From the NCBI GenBank assembly GCA_013151315.1, contig JAADIN010000275.1, positions 1-9,895 on the forward strand: 9,895 nucleotides of DNA. The letters are read 5' to 3'. Below, one piece after another: positions 6,982 to 9,895 of this stretch. The DNA comes from Planctomycetota bacterium. GTDB taxonomy: Bacteria; Planctomycetota; Planctomycetia; Pirellulales; Lacipirellulaceae. The notes beneath the pieces were generated by a model that did no database searches, was not told the DNA's origin, and saw only the letters and a program-made list of their open reading frames with translations. Numbering within the stretch: the first letter of the stretch is position 1; every line of letters begins with the position of its first letter. The position numbers were made by a program, and so were the translations under genes.

Positions 6982-7902
6982 ATGCGATGCCCTGTTTTTA
7001 TAGTCCTCACGGTGCCGTTGCTATTTGGTGGTGTTGTTCATGCCGAGAGCAAGGAGGCCGCTGGGCGACGAGCGAAACCGCCACAATGGTCGCAGGAGGT
7101 GCGGGATGTGTTTTTTGAGGATGCGCGGAAGGAGTTGGTTGGAACTCGACCGGTGGCTGAGCTTGCAAAACCGTTAGGGGGGATGACGGGGATCAATGGC
7201 AAATCACAAAATGAAGCATCGTCTTGGTCGGAATTGATCCAGGCGGAGACGCTTCAGACGGAAATCAAACGGGTAGTTAACGGCCTCGCGGGGGCGATTT
7301 CTTCTTCTGGGAAATTCCAAGGCGGGGGATATGAGCAATGCCGCCATGATTTTAGTTTGCTCGCGGTATGGTTTCGTGTGGTCGGAGAATTCGACGAGCA
7401 AGTGCGTTGGAAAAAAGAGGCAGGCGACGTACGGCAGCACCTCGGACAAGCGGCAGCCCTTTGCGAGAAGGCTAGCGAGCCAAGTTACTCTGCCGCGAAG
7501 CAGATGCACGGTTTGCTGACCGAGCTGCTTCGAGGCCAATCCGCGTTTGAGGATTCTACACAAGAAAAATGGCAAGTCGACCGGTCTCTGTTGATGCTAC
7601 GCATGGAGCAATCGGTGGAAGAGATTCTTGGCCCTTCGCTGTCGAGCAAAAAAATCTTTCGGCGTCGCAACTCCGATCTTGCCCATGAGGCGCAGCTGCT
7701 GGCCGTGTTGGCAAAAGTGATTATTGAGGAGGGTTACGAGTCGGCTGACGACGAGGAGTTTTCGGCCTATGCTCGCCAGCTTGGCGAAGCGTCGACTACC
7801 CTGGTTCGGGAGGCAGAAGAAAAAAATTATGAGGCAGCCCGCTCGGCAGCCGGCCGATTGACCCAATCCTGTAGTGCCTGTCACGAAGATTTCCGGGGCT
7901 GA
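6982..7902 (+). CDS. Periplasmic cytochrome c'-like protein, duplicated domain with one heme site
   Basis: The protein has 306 residues. Residues 1-21 form a signal peptide (hydrophobic VFIVLTVPLLFGGVV, cleavage after VHA), so it should act outside the cytoplasmic membrane, where CxxCH hemes are attached. The only heme site is C297-x-x-C300-H301, five residues from the C-terminus, as in class II cytochrome c' four-helix bundles. The helical segment at about 200-304 matches a second segment at about 83-189: LLAV at 126 and 239, then LG at 154 and 267, and Y-x-A-A at 169 and 283, are nearly colinear. The first copy has L183, Q186 and S187 where the second has the heme Cys, Cys and His, so it cannot bind heme covalently there. 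It probably carries electrons or binds a small ligand such as NO; the partner is unknown. The ATG at 6982 is preferred; a GTG at 6976 is in frame two codons upstream. Confidence 0.8.
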   Translation: MRCPVFIVLTVPLLFGGVVHAESKEAAGRRAKPPQWSQEVRDVFFEDARKELVGTRPVAELAKPLGGMTGINGKSQNEASSWSELIQAETLQTEIKRVVNGLAGAISSSGKFQGGGYEQCRHDFSLLAVWFRVVGEFDEQVRWKKEAGDVRQHLGQAAALCEKASEPSYSAAKQMHGLLTELLRGQSAFEDSTQEKWQVDRSLLMLRMEQSVEEILGPSLSSKKIFRRRNSDLAHEAQLLAVLAKVIIEEGYESADDEEFSAYARQLGEASTTLVREAEEKNYEAARSAAGRLTQSCSACHEDFRG

Positions 7903-8112
7903 GTCGAAAAGAAGTCAGCCCAATAGACACAGAAGACTGAATTTAAGAATGTCAAACAGGGCAAAATGACAAGACGTGGGGCTCTCGGAAAAATAGCTTA
8001 AGTAGGTTGCCGAGTGCTACCCGAACTGATTTTTTGGATTGGCCAGTCGCAGAGTGCGATTTAACAAAAAGGAGCTTGTGAATTCCCTCAAATTTTTTCG
8101 TTAGGTTTTGCC
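7903..8112. other. Intergenic region with a strong Shine-Dalgarno and an 8-codon frame
   Basis: No gene is evident in these 210 nt. AAGGAG at 8069-8074 is one of the best Shine-Dalgarno matches in the window, yet it is 38 nt from the glycosyltransferase GTG, too far to serve it directly. Three bases after it, a GTG at 8078 opens an 8-codon frame (MNSLKFFR) that stops at 8102-8104, 8 nt before the next start. This may be a coupling leader or chance. CTCGG and CCGAG around 7984 and 8010 form only a weak hairpin, and no terminator is seen. Confidence 0.35.
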
Positions 8113-8889
8113 GTGGCCTCTGATGATCTTGCCCAGTTGACAGCTATCATTCCCACCCGTGGGAATCCGAAACCGCTCGGTCGCCTCCGGCGGAGTCTCA
8201 AGCGTGCCTATCCGAAATTGCAGGTACTGGTCGCCGACGACGGGATGGATTCGCCGACCCAAGGCGATGGCAGGTCCATTCGATTGCCCGCAGGCGTTGG
8301 CCGCGGTGCCGCTTGCAACGCGATGCTAGCACGCCTTCGCACGCCCTACTTCTTGCTGCTCGACGAACAGTGCGAAATCGGCAAAGAGACGCAATTGAAT
8401 CAGCTGTTGCAATTGGTCGCCACAGACAAGCTCGACATCGCGTCGGGAGATTTCGTAGGTTGCCAGAAGCGGCTTTGGTTCTTTGTCCACCAAAAACCGC
8501 AACCGGGACATGGAATACTAGAGCTGGCCGGCGACCAATTAACGCTTCAGTCTGGCTATCGCTCGACGGGCGAAGGGTTTTTCTGGTGCGACATGGTTCA
8601 CAACTTTTTTGTGGCGCGCACCGAAAAAGTGCGAGCCATGGGCGGCTGGGATCCGGAGCTAAAAAACGACGAGCGCGAAGAGTTCTTCGTCCGCGCCCAT
8701 CGCCAAGGCCTGCGCGTCGGCATCGTGCCGGAAGTGACGGCCCGCTATTGGAACGAAAAACGGGCAACGCAATCCGTCGAGCCGGGCCCCGATCTCAAAA
8801 GCCTCGCCGTGGCAAAAATGGGATTGGTCCGCATGACCGAGCTGGATGGCCAAATCGTAAAAGCGCCCCGTCGTGCTCGGGCGGCTTAG
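8113..8889 (+). CDS. GT-A fold glycosyltransferase (GT2/GT12-like)
   Basis: This 258-residue protein has no signal peptide or membrane helix and should be a cytoplasmic sugar transferase. It begins with the GT2 pattern LTAIIPTRGNPKPLGRLRRSL, then VLVADDG (ADDG at 41-44, nucleotide binding) and a GRGAACNAML helix. The strand that normally ends in the metal-binding DxD reads LLLDEQCEI (D84, E85, Q86), so the second Asp is replaced. The second half has HNFFVAR (163-169), GGWDPEL (177-183) and EREEFF (187-192), which place the acceptor site and catalytic acid. That block resembles vertebrate beta-1,4-N-acetylgalactosaminyltransferases (GT12) as I remember them. Donor and acceptor are unknown. The GTG at 8113 is the first start codon after an in-frame stop at 8062-8064, with TAGG about 8 nt upstream. 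It converges with ilvD across 14 nt and has no other polysaccharide gene beside it. Confidence 0.82.
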   Translation: MASDDLAQLTAIIPTRGNPKPLGRLRRSLKRAYPKLQVLVADDGMDSPTQGDGRSIRLPAGVGRGAACNAMLARLRTPYFLLLDEQCEIGKETQLNQLLQLVATDKLDIASGDFVGCQKRLWFFVHQKPQPGHGILELAGDQLTLQSGYRSTGEGFFWCDMVHNFFVARTEKVRAMGGWDPELKNDEREEFFVRAHRQGLRVGIVPEVTARYWNEKRATQSVEPGPDLKSLAVAKMGLVRMTELDGQIVKAPRRARAA

Positions 8890-8903
8890 GTCGGTTCAAA
8901 TGC

Positions 8904-9895
8904 TTACTCATCGGTGACACACCCCTCGCTTGCGCTTTTTACGTTCTTGATGTACTTGTAGAGCGTGCCGCGGGTCGCTTTGAGGGCGGGCGCTTTCCAA
9001 GCTTCGCGGCGGCGTTGCCATTCTTCTTCGGTGATGTCGACGTCGATCGTGTTTGCGTTGGCATCGATGACCATTTTGTCGCCCGTTTGGACTAAGGCGA
9101 TCGGGCCGCCGACTTGCGCCTCGGGGGTGATGTGCCCAACAATAAATCCGTGCGAACCGCCACTGAAACGGCCGTCGGTTAGCAGGGCCACGTCGCTGCC
9201 GAGGCCTGCGCCCATGATGGCGCTGGTCGGGGTCAGCATCTCCGGCATTCCCGGCCCCCCTTGCGGGCCTTCGTAACGGATAATCACGACATCGCCCTTG
9301 TTGATTTTTTTCTGCTCGAGCGCGGCGAGCATCGCTTCTTCGGAATCAAAAACGTTGGCTGGGCCGGTGAACTGCAAACCTTCTTTGCCGGTAATTTTTG
9401 CGACCGAGCCATCGGGACAAAAATTGCCGCGCATGATTCCGATGTGGCCGGTCGCTTTGATCGGATCCGAAAACGAATGCACGACGTCTTGCCCTTCCGA
9501 CAGACCGGGCAAGTCGGCCAAATTTTCCGCAATCGTCTTTCCCGTGACCGTCAGGCAATCGCCATGAATGAGCCCTTCGGCGAGCAACAGCTTCATCACT
9601 GCCGGGGTGCCGCCGACTCGGTGCAAATCCTCCTGCACGTATTTTCCGCTCGGCTTGAGATCGGCCAAGAACGGCACCCGATCGCTGACCGTCTGGAAAT
9701 CGTCGATCGTCAGCTCCACGTCAACACTACGAGCCATGGCAAGCAGGTGCAGCACGGCATTGGTCGATCCGCCGACGGCCATGACGAGCACCATGGCGTT
9801 TTCGAATGCTTCGCGCGTCATGATGTCGCGCGGCTTGATGTCTTTTTCTAAACAGATGCGAATTGCCTCGCCCGCCTGCAAACACTCTTTGATTT
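8904..9895 (-). CDS. ilvD: Dihydroxy-acid dehydratase IlvD, C-terminal part (5' end outside window)
   Basis: IlvD dehydrates 2,3-dihydroxy-isovalerate and 2,3-dihydroxy-3-methylvalerate to the 2-keto acids that precede valine and isoleucine. The frame is open through the right edge (IKEC precedes the LQAGEAIR segment), so about 330 C-terminal residues of a roughly 560-residue enzyme are seen. Diagnostic blocks in order are GGSTNAVLHLLA, GGTPAVMKLLL, GNFCPDGSVAK, GPANVFDSEE, VVIIRYEGPQGGPGMPEML, TDGRFSGGSHG and VGHITPEAQVGGPIAL. The Ser of GRFSGG (codon at 9162-9164) is the catalytic base known in this family. The iron-sulfur cysteines lie mostly in the N-terminal half, outside the window, so the cluster type cannot be judged. 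The stop at 8904-8906 leaves 14 nt to the convergent glycosyltransferase gene, with no visible terminator. I see no other ilv gene here. Confidence 0.96.
   Translation of the reverse strand, partial: IKECLQAGEAIRICLEKDIKPRDIMTREAFENAMVLVMAVGGSTNAVLHLLAMARSVDVELTIDDFQTVSDRVPFLADLKPSGKYVQEDLHRVGGTPAVMKLLLAEGLIHGDCLTVTGKTIAENLADLPGLSEGQDVVHSFSDPIKATGHIGIMRGNFCPDGSVAKITGKEGLQFTGPANVFDSEEAMLAALEQKKINKGDVVIIRYEGPQGGPGMPEMLTPTSAIMGAGLGSDVALLTDGRFSGGSHGFIVGHITPEAQVGGPIALVQTGDKMVIDANANTIDVDITEEEWQRRREAWKAPALKATRGTLYKYIKNVKSASEGCVTDE

Noticed and set aside
8313..9095. Plus-strand open frame of 260 codons
   Set aside because: It overlaps the glycosyltransferase in another frame and runs antisense into ilvD; the Arg/Ala/Pro-rich peptide is typical of a shadow frame.
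9261..9851. Plus-strand open frame of 196 codons
   Set aside because: It is antisense to ilvD and mirrors its codons; no independent motif.
1..9895. Search for CRISPR arrays, tRNA/rRNA genes, insertion sequences or a defence cassette
   Set aside because: By eye I found no regularly spaced repeats, tRNA-like cloverleaf, transposase motif or terminal inverted repeats.

Overview
The window looks like a chromosomal segment of a planctomycete, most likely order Pirellulales. The clearest clue is the secreted protein at 1033-2049, which joins an Asp-rich dockerin-like calcium loop to a C-terminal VPEP plus hydrophobic helix plus Arg-Arg tail (PEP-CTERM sorting signal), a combination typical of that group. 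The weak or absent Shine-Dalgarno sequences and the N-terminal two-Cys zinc ribbon on a membrane protein fit the same lineage. The taxonomic call is an inference from protein style, not from a marker gene.

Layout, left to right. (1) 1-1015, plus strand: a zinc-ribbon, multi-span membrane protein that enters from the left edge and is split by an apparent frameshift near 405-412. (2) 1033-2049, plus: the PEP-CTERM/dockerin-like exported protein, 17 nt downstream and possibly co-transcribed. (3) 2050-2351: a 302-nt gap with no convincing gene but a structured palindromic element. (4) 2352-3596, plus: a stand-alone FabF-type beta-ketoacyl-ACP synthase with an intact Cys-His-Lys-His active site. 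(5) 3673-5067, minus: UvrC, ending just before where its helix-hairpin-helix domain would be. (6) 5083-6888, minus: a PgcA/PGM2-type phosphohexomutase, 15 nt upstream of uvrC and probably in one operon with it. (7) 6982-7902, plus: a periplasmic cytochrome c'-like protein made of two related halves, only the second with a CxxCH heme site. (8) 8113-8889, plus: a GT-A fold glycosyltransferase. (9) 8904-9895, minus: the C-terminal part of IlvD, running off the right edge.

Most of the window is housekeeping: DNA repair, sugar-phosphate metabolism, branched-chain amino-acid synthesis and acyl-chain condensation. The genes do not form one evident pathway, and I see no mobile element, CRISPR array, tRNA, rRNA or defence cassette. 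The points most worth a second look are the duplicated cytochrome c' with a heme-less first half, the glycosyltransferase with a non-canonical DxD site, the UvrC without its C-terminal DNA-binding domain, the frameshifted membrane protein and the collapsed second dockerin repeat. I do not see evidence for a wholly new multi-gene system here.
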